Origin: Ignavibacteriota bacterium | Lineage (GTDB): Bacteria; Bacteroidota; Ignavibacteria; Kapaibacteriales; UBA2268 | Direction: 5' to 3' | Assembly: GCA_019637995.1 (NCBI GenBank) | Contig: JAHBUQ010000001.1 | Span: forward strand, 1,167,589-1,231,588 | Length of the DNA: 64,000 bases | Shown: positions 18,652 to 27,649 of the stretch, in pieces | How the letters are laid out: every line of letters begins with the position of its first letter | How positions within the stretch are numbered: position 1 is the stretch's first letter | Made by a program: the position numbers and the translations under genes | Notes under the pieces: model-generated | Seen by the model: only the letters and a program-made list of their open reading frames with translations | Databases searched by the model: none | Told to the model about the DNA's origin: nothing

Positions 18652-19545
18652 TTATTTGACAACCAATATTTTAGAAGGTAATTCTTCAGCCTCAAAAAAC
18701 CTTTTGATAGCGATCATAGATTCGTGAGTAATGACCTCACCCTTTGCTGCAATAAGCATTCCATAAGAAGTAAGATAGTCATCGGCAAAAACCATACCCG
18801 GCTCAATGCCGTTTACCGGAATTCTCATAACTGACCTGAATCCAAGTGACTGTCTTTCATCTTCCATCAACTGAATAAATGTGTCAACAATCTTTTGGTC
18901 ATATAAAATATTTGATTTTCTTGACATAAAATTTAATGCTGCTGTATACCTTTCCCTTGATGTATCAAGATATGAAGAAGTGCTCGAGTACTGAACAGCA
19001 CCATTGAAATTTTCACCCTTTGCCCTCTGACGTTTATTCATTTGATTATGAAAATAATCAACTACAGCAATTATTTTCGCTACCGGATGTATAGCTTCTC
19101 TATGTAGCTGCTTCGGAAAGCCGCTACCGTCCAACCTTTCGTGGTGCTGATAAATTATCTCCGAAATATTTGACAGCAAATGATAAGGCTCAAGGATATG
19201 GTATCCCAACTCTGGATGCTGCTTATATTTAGTATATTCATTTTCCGTCATCTCTGATGTAAATTTATACAAACAGGATTCTGGAAAATTCAGCTTTCCA
19301 ATATCATGTAAAAGCCCTGCGATTCTGGCTTCCATTACATCTTCGTCATTCATGTCGAGTAGTTGAGCTACCTGAGCAGATTTTTCGGAAACAAATCTCG
19401 AATGACTACCATCATAAAATTTTTCAGTTGTTTCTACTGCTCTTGCCAAGACTTTAACAACTTGAAAATAACTCTCAGCAAGTTGATTACCTAAATCTTC
19501 AACCATCTCCTCGAGTTCATTTATCCTGCTTTCAACTGCATCCAT
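18652..19545 (-). CDS. HD-GYP domain protein, probable cyclic-di-GMP phosphodiesterase
   Basis: Of 297 residues, the first 30 or so form a short coiled coil (MDAVESRINELEEMVEDLGNQL). The HD domain follows: the metal ligands HDIGKLNFPE near residue 77, then the HD-GYP signature HHERLDGSGFP near 132-142, where GYP is replaced by GFP. Catalytic HD and HHE residues are present, so hydrolysis of a cyclic dinucleotide is plausible. The C-terminal about 60 residues (GIEPGMVFADDYLTSYGMLIAAKGEVIT) resemble the small beta domain often attached to HD-GYP proteins. There is no membrane segment, so it is cytoplasmic. It is first gene of the RR-holA-sbcD-sbcC run. Confidence 0.88.
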   Translation of the reverse strand: MDAVESRINELEEMVEDLGNQLAESYFQVVKVLARAVETTEKFYDGSHSRFVSEKSAQVAQLLDMNDEDVMEARIAGLLHDIGKLNFPESCLYKFTSEMTENEYTKYKQHPELGYHILEPYHLLSNISEIIYQHHERLDGSGFPKQLHREAIHPVAKIIAVVDYFHNQMNKRQRAKGENFNGAVQYSSTSSYLDTSRERYTAALNFMSRKSNILYDQKIVDTFIQLMEDERQSLGFRSVMRIPVNGIEPGMVFADDYLTSYGMLIAAKGEVITHESMIAIKRFFEAEELPSKILVVK

Positions 19546-19752
19546 AATTAAAAATTCTTTTTTGGGATATACATTACAAAATATACTCTAAATTAATAAA
19601 AAAAATCATCTAAAACAAGTTAAAAAGTATTCTTTACTCATAACGGGTAAATATATTCAGGTTTTTTTTATTTTCATTCAATTTTAATTGTAAAAATTCG
19701 TTTTATTTGAATTGATAGTAAAAATTTTAATAACAATCTTTCGGGAATCGTT

Positions 19753-20739
19753 ATGACTGATATAAAGGAACTCAATGAAAAAATTCAAAATGAGAGCGCC
19801 TTTGTTGATATTTTGATGATGGAAATCGGTAAAGTCATCGTAGGTCAAAAATATATGGTTGAAAGACTTTTAATAGGTCTTTTGTCCAATGGACATGTTC
19901 TATTGGAAGGTGTTCCGGGACTTGCTAAGACATTATCAATCAAGACACTTGCTTCGGCTATTGATGCCAAATTCAGCCGTATTCAGTTTACACCTGACTT
20001 ACTTCCGGCAGACCTCACGGGTACAATGATTTATAATCAAAAAAAGGAAGAATTTACTGTACGTAAAGGTCCTGTTTTTGCAAATTTGATTCTTGCCGAT
20101 GAAATTAACAGAGCACCTGCAAAAGTTCAGTCTGCTCTTCTTGAAGCAATGCAGGAACGGCAGATTACAATCGGAGATTATACGTATAATCTTGAAGAGC
20201 CATTTCTTGTACTTGCAACTCAAAATCCAATTGAACAAGAAGGAACGTATCCTTTACCTGAAGCTCAGGTTGACAGGTTTATGCTCAAATTAAAAGTTGG
20301 TTATCCTACACGTGATGAAGAAAAAAGTATTCTAAGGCAAAACACAGCCCAGGAATTTCCAAAGTGTAATGTTGTGATCAGCCCTGAAACTATTTTAAAA
20401 GCAAGACATATCATCAAAGATGTATATATGGATGAAAAAATCGAACAATACATTCTTGATATTGTCTTTGCTACAAGGTTCCCACAGGATTACGGTCTTG
20501 GCAAATTAACAGAACTCATCAGTTTCGGTGCATCTCCACGTGGTTCGATAAATCTTGCTATGGCAGCCAAGGCTTATGCTTTCATCAAACGACGCGGCTA
20601 CGTAATTCCTGAGGATATTCGTGCTGTTTGTCATGATGTTATTCGTCACAGAATAGGTATTACTTACGAAGCTGAAGCCGAGAATATCTCAAGTGAAGAT
20701 ATTATCAGCGAAATCCTCAATTCTGTGGAAGTTCCTTAA
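19753..20739 (+). CDS. MoxR-family AAA+ ATPase
   Basis: The 328-residue protein shows the MoxR motifs in order: Walker A GVPGLAKT near residues 55-62, LLPADLTGT near 84, Walker B and following segment ILADEINRAPAKVQSALLEAMQER near 113-136, sensor 1 LATQNPIEQEGTYPLPEAQ near 153-171 and a C-terminal lid domain with SFGASPRG. MoxR ATPases work as chaperones with VWA-domain partners. Here the DUF58 and BatA proteins downstream are those partners. It is the first gene of the operon after a 207-base divergent gap from the HD-GYP gene. Confidence 0.93.
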   Translation: MTDIKELNEKIQNESAFVDILMMEIGKVIVGQKYMVERLLIGLLSNGHVLLEGVPGLAKTLSIKTLASAIDAKFSRIQFTPDLLPADLTGTMIYNQKKEEFTVRKGPVFANLILADEINRAPAKVQSALLEAMQERQITIGDYTYNLEEPFLVLATQNPIEQEGTYPLPEAQVDRFMLKLKVGYPTRDEEKSILRQNTAQEFPKCNVVISPETILKARHIIKDVYMDEKIEQYILDIVFATRFPQDYGLGKLTELISFGASPRGSINLAMAAKAYAFIKRRGYVIPEDIRAVCHDVIRHRIGITYEAEAENISSEDIISEILNSVEVP

Positions 20740-20769
20740 TGGTATTTTAAATTAAAGCGAAATTTGTCA

Positions 20770-21645
20770 ATGGAAACTTCAGAACTAATAAAAAAAGTAC
20801 GAAAAATTGAAATCAAAACCCGCGGGATTACAAAACAACTGTTTTCCGGTGAATACCATAGTGCATTCAAAGGTCGAGGAATGGCTTTCAGTGAAGTTCG
20901 CGAATATTTTCCGGGTGATGACATCAGGTCTATTGACTGGAACGTTACAGCGAGATATGCAGAGCCTTATGTGAAGGTTTTCGAAGAAGAAAGAGAGCTT
21001 ACGGTTGTATTGCTTGTTGATATTTCTGCTTCTCAAAGTTTTGGTACTCAGCTTCAGTATAAAAAGGATTTAGTAACGGAACTATGTGCAGTTCTTGCTT
21101 TTTCAGCTATACAAAATAATGATAAAATCGGTTTAATTTTATTTAGTGATATAATTGAAAAATTCATACCTCCCAAAAAAGGCAAAACGCATGCTCTGAG
21201 AATTATCAGAGAGCTTCTTGAATTTAAGCCAAGCGGACTTAAAACCGATATCAATCTGGCACTTCGATACCTTACTAATGTGCTCAAGAAGAGAAGTATT
21301 GTCTTTGTTGTTTCTGACTTTTTAACTGAAAATTATGAAGCATCTCTTAAAATTGCCGCTAAAAAGCATGATACCGTTGCTATTCAAATATATGACAAGT
21401 CTGAAGCCGAACTTCCGAAAGTTGGTTTGATTAGAGTTTTTGATGCCGAAACAGGTAAACATCAATGGGTTGATACAGCCTCTAAAAAATACAGAGAAAA
21501 TTATAATGATTGGTGGGATACAAATCAAAAATCTCTTAACATAATATTAAATCGAAATAAGGTTGATTTGATAAAAATCAGAACTGATGAGTCTTACATT
21601 GCACCTTTGCAAAATTTCTTCAAGAAACGTGAAAATAAAAGATAA
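20770..21645 (+). CDS. DUF58 domain protein with VWA-type MIDAS
   Basis: The start is taken at ATG 20770 rather than the in-frame TTG at 20764. About 291 residues. The DUF58 signature GMAFSEVREYFPGDDIRSIDWN lies near residues 38-59, followed by a VWA-like domain with MIDAS residues in LLVDISASQSFG near 83. VVSDFL near 180 supplies the later aspartate. These cytoplasmic proteins are paired with MoxR ATPases, as here 30 bases upstream. They are thought to act in envelope or stress functions, but the exact role is unsettled in most species. Confidence 0.92.
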   Translation: METSELIKKVRKIEIKTRGITKQLFSGEYHSAFKGRGMAFSEVREYFPGDDIRSIDWNVTARYAEPYVKVFEEERELTVVLLVDISASQSFGTQLQYKKDLVTELCAVLAFSAIQNNDKIGLILFSDIIEKFIPPKKGKTHALRIIRELLEFKPSGLKTDINLALRYLTNVLKKRSIVFVVSDFLTENYEASLKIAAKKHDTVAIQIYDKSEAELPKVGLIRVFDAETGKHQWVDTASKKYRENYNDWWDTNQKSLNIILNRNKVDLIKIRTDESYIAPLQNFFKKRENKR

Positions 21646-21668
21646 TATATTCATTTTCGGAGCAAATT

Positions 21669-24600
21669 ATGAAAAATTCTACAATTACACCTTTATTCAT
21701 ATTGAGCAGTATGTTGCTCATTATTATCATAGGACTTACTGTTCCGAATGAAAAATTTCGACATTCTGACCCGGAAGAGTCAGGACCGACTTTCACGAAA
21801 GAAAGGCACAGATATTTCTGGGAAAGATATCAGGACCCTGCTACCGGACTTATTCCAGCAAATGCAAGGTCACGGGAACTTGAATTTGTCAAAAACAGAT
21901 GGTTGAAAAATTATAAAAGTAATAATGCATTGTTACTATCAAACGATACTTGGAGCAGGCGAGGACCTTTTGAAGTTGGCGGCAGAACCCGTGGATTGGA
22001 TATAGATGTCAGAAATGAAAATATCATAATCGCAGGAGGAGTTTCCGGCGGTATGTGGAAATCCATTGACAATGGTTTGACATGGGACAGAACATCATTG
22101 CCACATCAGTTGCAATCTGTGACATGCCTGGTTCAGGATAAAAGACCCGGAAAAGAGGATAATTGGTATTATGGTACAGGTGAATATTGGGGCAATTCAG
22201 CAGGCATATTTGGTGATGGTGTCTATAAATCAACCAATAATGGTGATTCATGGGAAGTCCTTCCATCCACATCAACCAGCAGAGTTCACTCATGGGACCA
22301 GCCATTTGACTTCTGCTGGAATATTGTCACTAATCCCGCTGCACCGGACAGCATAGATGAAGTCGTCGTTGCTACCGCTTCAATGGGTGTATTGAGGTCT
22401 TTTGATGGAGGTACAACATGGAACAATGTATTGGGCAGCAATGCCAGAGCTCTTTTTTCCGATGTTGCAGTTACAAGCGAAGGAGTTTATTACGCTACTT
22501 TAAGCTCTGATGGAGCTGTTAATACCAAAGGAATATTCAGGTCTGAAGACGGAGTTCGCTGGACAAATATTACTCCACCCAACTTCCCTTTGAATTTCCG
22601 TAGAATTGTTATTGGTATTGCACCATCTGATGAATCTCAAGTATATTTTCTCGGTGAAACTCCGGGTTATGGTAAACTGACTTTCAACTCAAGAGGTGAT
22701 AGTTTGTGGCACAGTTTGTGGAAATATGATTTTCAGGGTAGTTCAGGGTCGGTTGTATTAGGAGAGTGGGAAGACCGCTCATTAAATCTCCCAAAACCTG
22801 AACCAACGCGTGGTCAGATGAATTCTCAGCAAGGTTATAATCTTGTAATAAAAGTTAAACCTGATAATCCTGATGTGCTCTTCATAGGTGCAGTTGCGAT
22901 GTACAGGTCTGACAGTGGTTTCAAAGGTACTGACTGGGCTTGGATTGGTGGCACATGTCCTGACGAAAGCTGCGACTATTTTTTCAGATATACTAATCAT
23001 CATGCAGATGTTCATGAAATAGTATTTTCAAATTCGAATCCTGATATTTTATACACTGGCTCAGATGGTGGTGTTCATAAAACACTCGATAATATGTCTG
23101 AAAATGTAGAATGGATTTCACTTAATAACGGTTATTTTACAACTCAATTCTATACAGTTGCAATTGACCACGGCGAGAAATTATCAAGAGAAATTATCGG
23201 TGGACTTCAGGACAATGGAACACTTCTTTCGAGAAATACTGATATGGTTAATAACGAATGGTCAAATCCACTTCGCGCTGACGGCTTTTATTGTAAAATT
23301 CCCGATGGTGCACCTTATTATTATGCTTCACAAAATGGTACGTGGCAGCCTAAAATTAAAATTTACAGAATCGTACATGATGAAAATGGCAATAATGTTA
23401 CAAGCACAAGAATTGACCCAATAGGCGGTGAAGACTTTATATGGAATACACCTTTCATATTAGACCCAAATGATAATAATATCATGTATTTGGCAGGTGG
23501 CAAAATGCTTTGGAGAAATAATGATTTGTCCGGCATTCCTTTTGAGAATAATACTGTTGACTCTATTTCAATAAATTGGGACAGTCTTTCCCATACAAGA
23601 ATAGATTATATAAATACAGCTCCGCTTGGAGAAAGAATAACAGCTGTCTCTGTCTCAAAAAATCCCGCAAATATTGTCTATTACGGCACAAGCAGAGGCA
23701 AACTTTATAAGTTACTTAATGCTAATGAAGGTAATCCTGAACCGATAAATGTAACAGGCAGTAATTTCCCTATTGGTAATATTAGTTCGATAGCATTTGA
23801 CCCTGATAATGCGGACAACGTAGTTATTTCATTTTCAAATTACAACATATTAAGCATATTTATGACAGCAGATGGCGGACAAAACTGGACTTCCATTTCA
23901 GGAAATCTTGAAGAAAACAGAAATGGTACAGGAGCCGGTCCCGGTGTCAATTGGGTTAATATTCTAAAAGTTAATGGAGTTGATGTATATTTTGCAGGTA
24001 CTACTGCTGGATTATTCACGACTGCTTTCTTAAATGGTGATGCAACAGCCTGGCAAATGGAAGGACCTGATGTCATTGGAAATATGGTTGTACACATGAT
24101 TGATGCACGCCAGCAAGACGGTTATGTTGCTATAGGAACTCACGGGACAGGAGTATTTGAAGGTTTTTACAAGAATCTTCCGGGTAAGCCTTTGCCGGTA
24201 AAACTTTCAGAACCTCTTGATGAAACAATGCATGTGAAATCAAATGTTGAACTGTCATGGCAACCAATTAGTGAAACAGGATTTTACGAACTCGAAATTG
24301 CTAAAGATCCAAACTTTATTGATGTTGTCTATTCGGTTTCAGGTATTGCTGATACAAAACATAACTGGATAAATGTAGAACAAGGTAGAATTGATTATTA
24401 TTGGAGAGTTAGAAATTCAGGACCAGGTGGTTTGAGTGATTTTTCAGAAGTATGGAAATTCACTTCTGCTTTGAAACCTCCTAAGATTTTATTCCCAAAT
24501 GCCGGTACAGATCAGGTTATGACGGGGTTTACATTTGAATGGGAGAACGTTGAATATGCTGACCAGTACAGAATTCAGGTAGCTCAGGGGTTTGGAATTA

Positions 24601-25040
24601 TGAATCCTTTTATTGATACTGTTGTTAGTCATCCTTACTTGGAAGTTGATAATTTTGAAAGAAACAAACGATACGTATGGCGTTTAGCTTCTATTGAGGA
24701 TGATAATCAGGGCGAATTTGGAGATGAGTATCATTTCATTACAAGGCATCCGGCTTCTGTTAATGATTTTGATATCACAGGTGGAATTAATATTAGTATT
24801 GAGCCTAATCCAGTCACAGATTTTGCCTATATTAATTTAACGATAGAAACGACTGTCACCGGCAAACTTATGATTTACGATATCAATGGCAGGATATTAG
24901 AAATTTTCGCCGAGCAGTCGTTTATGCCTGGCAATATGAGTATTCCTATTGATGCATCGAAACTAAATTCCGGATTATACAATATTGTATTCATTACAAA
25001 TAAACAAAAAATTTACAAAAAAATTCAGGTTATAAAATAG
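21669..25040 (+). CDS. T9SS-exported BNR/sortilin-like propeller protein with FN3-like region
   Basis: The 1123-residue protein begins with a signal anchor-like leader (to about residue 25) and a short pro-region. A VPS10/BNR-type propeller covers about 85-800; WSRRGPFEVGGRTRGLDIDV, GGVSGGMWKSIDNGLTWDR and KSTNNGDSWEVLPS are its classical repeat motifs (S-x-D-x-G-x-T-W). Fibronectin III-like domains follow at about 840-1030, and the tail (IEPNPVTDFAYINL ... IYDINGRILEIF ... LNSGLYNIVF) is a type A T9SS sorting domain. GGAG lies 8 bases before the ATG. It sits between DUF58 and the BatD-like gene with gaps of 23 and 3 bases, so it is in the operon. Enzyme activity is not evident despite a glycosidase-like fold. 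Confidence 0.87.
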   Translation: MKNSTITPLFILSSMLLIIIIGLTVPNEKFRHSDPEESGPTFTKERHRYFWERYQDPATGLIPANARSRELEFVKNRWLKNYKSNNALLLSNDTWSRRGPFEVGGRTRGLDIDVRNENIIIAGGVSGGMWKSIDNGLTWDRTSLPHQLQSVTCLVQDKRPGKEDNWYYGTGEYWGNSAGIFGDGVYKSTNNGDSWEVLPSTSTSRVHSWDQPFDFCWNIVTNPAAPDSIDEVVVATASMGVLRSFDGGTTWNNVLGSNARALFSDVAVTSEGVYYATLSSDGAVNTKGIFRSEDGVRWTNITPPNFPLNFRRIVIGIAPSDESQVYFLGETPGYGKLTFNSRGDSLWHSLWKYDFQGSSGSVVLGEWEDRSLNLPKPEPTRGQMNSQQGYNLVIKVKPDNPDVLFIGAVAMYRSDSGFKGTDWAWIGGTCPDESCDYFFRYTNHHADVHEIVFSNSNPDILYTGSDGGVHKTLDNMSENVEWISLNNGYFTTQFYTVAIDHGEKLSREIIGGLQDNGTLLSRNTDMVNNEWSNPLRADGFYCKIPDGAPYYYASQNGTWQPKIKIYRIVHDENGNNVTSTRIDPIGGEDFIWNTPFILDPNDNNIMYLAGGKMLWRNNDLSGIPFENNTVDSISINWDSLSHTRIDYINTAPLGERITAVSVSKNPANIVYYGTSRGKLYKLLNANEGNPEPINVTGSNFPIGNISSIAFDPDNADNVVISFSNYNILSIFMTADGGQNWTSISGNLEENRNGTGAGPGVNWVNILKVNGVDVYFAGTTAGLFTTAFLNGDATAWQMEGPDVIGNMVVHMIDARQQDGYVAIGTHGTGVFEGFYKNLPGKPLPVKLSEPLDETMHVKSNVELSWQPISETGFYELEIAKDPNFIDVVYSVSGIADTKHNWINVEQGRIDYYWRVRNSGPGGLSDFSEVWKFTSALKPPKILFPNAGTDQVMTGFTFEWENVEYADQYRIQVAQGFGIMNPFIDTVVSHPYLEVDNFERNKRYVWRLASIEDDNQGEFGDEYHFITRHPASVNDFDITGGINISIEPNPVTDFAYINLTIETTVTGKLMIYDINGRILEIFAEQSFMPGNMSIPIDASKLNSGLYNIVFITNKQKIYKKIQVIK

Positions 25041-25043
25041 TAA

Positions 25044-26021
25044 ATGAATGATATTATGTCTAAAGTATTATTTCTAATCTTAATTTTTATAAGTTCAATT
25101 TCTGCAGTAATATCCAGCGATATTACTGCGGTAATTGAATCAGATACTAACAATGTACTGATTGGAGAGCCTGTTAATCTTGAGATAAAAATTATCTCGG
25201 GTAAAAATTATAAATTCAATTTTCCGGTTTTTACCGATACTTTAGGAAAGCTGGAAATTTTGGATTTATTTCCTACAGACTCGATACATGCAGATAGTAA
25301 ATTTGGAATATCAAAAAGACTAACCGTTACATCATTTGAAGCTGGTTATATCAATATCGAACCTATTGTAATCACTTATACCCTCAACGATGTTGACGAT
25401 TTCCGAATTATAACTACAAATTCATTATCTCTTGAATTTGCTACTGTTGAAGTAGATACTGCGAGCTCAGAAATCAGGGATATTAAACCGCCCTTGCAGG
25501 CTCCGCTGACACTTGAAGAAATGCTACCTTATATTGGCTTGATTTTAGGTCTGTTAGTAATATATTATCTGATAATTTATATATTTGGAAGAAAGCCAAA
25601 TCTCAAAGAAAAGCAAATACCAAAATACGACCCGAAAATTCCGGCAGATTTGGAAGCACTTGAAGCCCTGCAGCGGCTTGAACGCGAAAATCTTTGGCAA
25701 AGTGGAAAATTTAAGCTTTATCACTCAAAATTAACTGACATTTTGAGAGTTTACATTCATAGAAGATACCACTTGAATGCTCTTGAAATGACAAGCGGAG
25801 AATTAGTTCATGATGTTTCAATGTATGAATCAAACATAAATTCACTTGACATACTTAAAACAATCCTGGAAATTGCAGATTTAGCAAAATTTGCAAAATA
25901 CGAACCTTTATCAGACGAGAATGTCAGCTCTATGACAAATGCCATAAAATTTGTTAATAATACAAAAGTAGTAGATATTACAAAAGATGATGATATTGAA
26001 ATTCAGGAGGATAATAAATGA
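25044..26021 (+). CDS. BatD/DUF4381-like membrane protein of the Bat operon
   Basis: The 325-residue protein has a signal peptide (to about 25), an extracytoplasmic Ig-like beta domain (about 27-145), one membrane helix at about 163-185 (YIGLILGLLVIYYLIIYIFG) and a cytoplasmic helical domain (about 205-310; LEALEALQRLERENLWQSGKFKLYHSKL). This layout matches the BatD/DUF4381 proteins that sit between DUF58 and VWA genes. Start ATG 25044 is 3 bases after the upstream stop; ATG 25056 is an alternative. Its stop overlaps batA by 4 bases. The biochemical role is unknown. Confidence 0.72.
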   Translation: MNDIMSKVLFLILIFISSISAVISSDITAVIESDTNNVLIGEPVNLEIKIISGKNYKFNFPVFTDTLGKLEILDLFPTDSIHADSKFGISKRLTVTSFEAGYINIEPIVITYTLNDVDDFRIITTNSLSLEFATVEVDTASSEIRDIKPPLQAPLTLEEMLPYIGLILGLLVIYYLIIYIFGRKPNLKEKQIPKYDPKIPADLEALEALQRLERENLWQSGKFKLYHSKLTDILRVYIHRRYHLNALEMTSGELVHDVSMYESNINSLDILKTILEIADLAKFAKYEPLSDENVSSMTNAIKFVNNTKVVDITKDDDIEIQEDNK

Positions 26022-27022
26022 TATTCCTTCCCGATGAAATTAAATTTGCTAATCCCGAATATTTTTATCTGTTTATTCTCGTGCCATTATACTTATTCTG
26101 GTATATTTATAAAGAGTTAAGGCAGAATGTTGCTATGAAAATGTCAACACTTGCCGGTTTTAATGGTACAGGAAAAAGTATTAAAATTTACCTCAGACAT
26201 ATTTTAATATTACTTAGAATTTTTGCAATATCAGCTTTAATTCTTGCTCTAGCAAGGCCACAGACAAGTTCAAAGATGGAATCAATTTCTTCTGAAGGTG
26301 TTGATATAGTAATTTCTCTTGACGTATCAACATCAATGCTTGCAGAAGATTTCAAGCCAAACAGGATAGAAGCCGCCAAAAAGCAGGCTATTGATTTTGT
26401 TGACAAACGGCAAAATGACAGAATGGGTTTTGTAGTTTTTGCTGCTGAAAGTTTTACTCAGTGTCCTATAACAGTTGACCATAATGTATTGAAAAATTTA
26501 ATACTTGATGTCAAAAGTGGTATGGTTGAAGACGGAACAGCAATCGGTATGGGAATTGCAACTGCCGTATCACGTTTAAAAGAAAGTAAAGCAAAAAGCA
26601 AGGTTCTTATCCTACTCACAGACGGTGTTAATAATACCGGAATTGTCGCTCCATTAACAGCAGCTGAGATAGCAAAAACATTTGATATAAGGATTTATAC
26701 AATTGGTGTCGGAACCAGAGGAATGGCTCCATATCCCGTCAAAACTCCATTTGGCACACAGTATAGAAATGTTGAAGTTGAAATTGATGATGACTTGCTT
26801 AAGAAAATTGCTGAAATGACAGGTGGCAAGTACTTTAGAGCTACAAATAATAAAGGCTTAAGCAAAATTTATGAAGAAATTGATTCGTTGGAAAAGACGA
26901 AAATTGATGTGGCTGTATTTTCAAAAAAGCATGAGGAATATCATTCTCTTGTTATATTAGCATTAGTACTTTTGCTTTCGGAAGTATTTGGAAGATATAT
27001 GATTTTCAAAACCTTACCTTAA
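26018..27022 (+). CDS. batA: BatA-type membrane VWA protein
   Basis: The 334-residue protein follows the Bat pattern. It has two N-terminal membrane helices (about 14-30 and 60-82), a VWA domain facing the periplasm with MIDAS DIVISLDVSTSM at about 93-104, LILLTDGVNNTG near 200 and the conserved tail YFRATNNKGLSKIYEEIDSLEKTK near 277-300, then a C-terminal helix (about 308-328). BatA is the expected metal-dependent adhesion partner of the MoxR ATPase in this operon. The start overlaps the BatD-like gene by 4 bases. There is no second VWA (batB) or TPR (batC) gene after it; a DNA glycosylase follows instead. Confidence 0.9.
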   Translation: MIFLPDEIKFANPEYFYLFILVPLYLFWYIYKELRQNVAMKMSTLAGFNGTGKSIKIYLRHILILLRIFAISALILALARPQTSSKMESISSEGVDIVISLDVSTSMLAEDFKPNRIEAAKKQAIDFVDKRQNDRMGFVVFAAESFTQCPITVDHNVLKNLILDVKSGMVEDGTAIGMGIATAVSRLKESKAKSKVLILLTDGVNNTGIVAPLTAAEIAKTFDIRIYTIGVGTRGMAPYPVKTPFGTQYRNVEVEIDDDLLKKIAEMTGGKYFRATNNKGLSKIYEEIDSLEKTKIDVAVFSKKHEEYHSLVILALVLLLSEVFGRYMIFKTLP

Positions 27023-27028
27023 TTCGAT

Positions 27029-27649
27029 ATGCAATTAACCGAAGAACTGAAACAATTCTACGAAATAAAGAAATGTGAAATAAAGCAAAGACTTTATGAA
27101 TTCAAAAATGTTTCTCCTGAAGATTACTTTTACGAATTGTGCTTTTGTATTTGTACGCCGCAGTCAAAGGCATCTTCTGCCCTACAAGTTCAGCAAATAT
27201 TAATGTCTGAAAATTTTTTTTATAAGGAGTTTGACCCTACACCAATTCTCAGAGAGTCAAAAAGATACATTCGTTTTCATAATACCAAAGCTGCAAGACT
27301 TTTGTCTGCAAGGAAATTTTATCCCAAAATTCAGGAAGTTCTTAATACCGGCTTATCGAATATTGAAAAAAGAAACTGGCTTGCTGATAATTTTAATGGT
27401 TTCGGGTATAAAGAATCTGCACATTTTTTAAGGAATATTGGATATGAAAATTTGGGAATATTGGATAGGCATATTTTGAGGCATCTTGTAAGTTGTGGTG
27501 TTTTTGAAGAAATTCCAAAAATTGGAACTAAAAACGGATATCTTAAAGTTGAAAAGGAATTTTTAAATTTTGCTGATTTCATTGGTATTCCGATGGATGA
27601 ATTAGACCTTCTTTTTTGGGCATTTTCAACCGGTGAGATAATTAAGTAA
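27029..27649 (+). CDS. Ogg2-type 8-oxoguanine DNA glycosylase/AP lyase
   Basis: The 206-residue protein fits the compact Ogg2 branch of helix-hairpin-helix glycosylases, best known from archaea. Evidence is the helix FYELCFCICTPQSKASSALQV near 30-50, the hairpin FNGFGYKESAHFLRNIG (about 124-140) with the catalytic lysine, and the catalytic aspartate in LGILDRHILRHL (about 145-156). The enzyme would excise oxidised guanine and nick the abasic site. It starts 6 bases after batA, so it shares the Bat message, and its last 8 bases overlap the convergent Dna2-like gene. Confidence 0.85.
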   Translation: MQLTEELKQFYEIKKCEIKQRLYEFKNVSPEDYFYELCFCICTPQSKASSALQVQQILMSENFFYKEFDPTPILRESKRYIRFHNTKAARLLSARKFYPKIQEVLNTGLSNIEKRNWLADNFNGFGYKESAHFLRNIGYENLGILDRHILRHLVSCGVFEEIPKIGTKNGYLKVEKEFLNFADFIGIPMDELDLLFWAFSTGEIIK

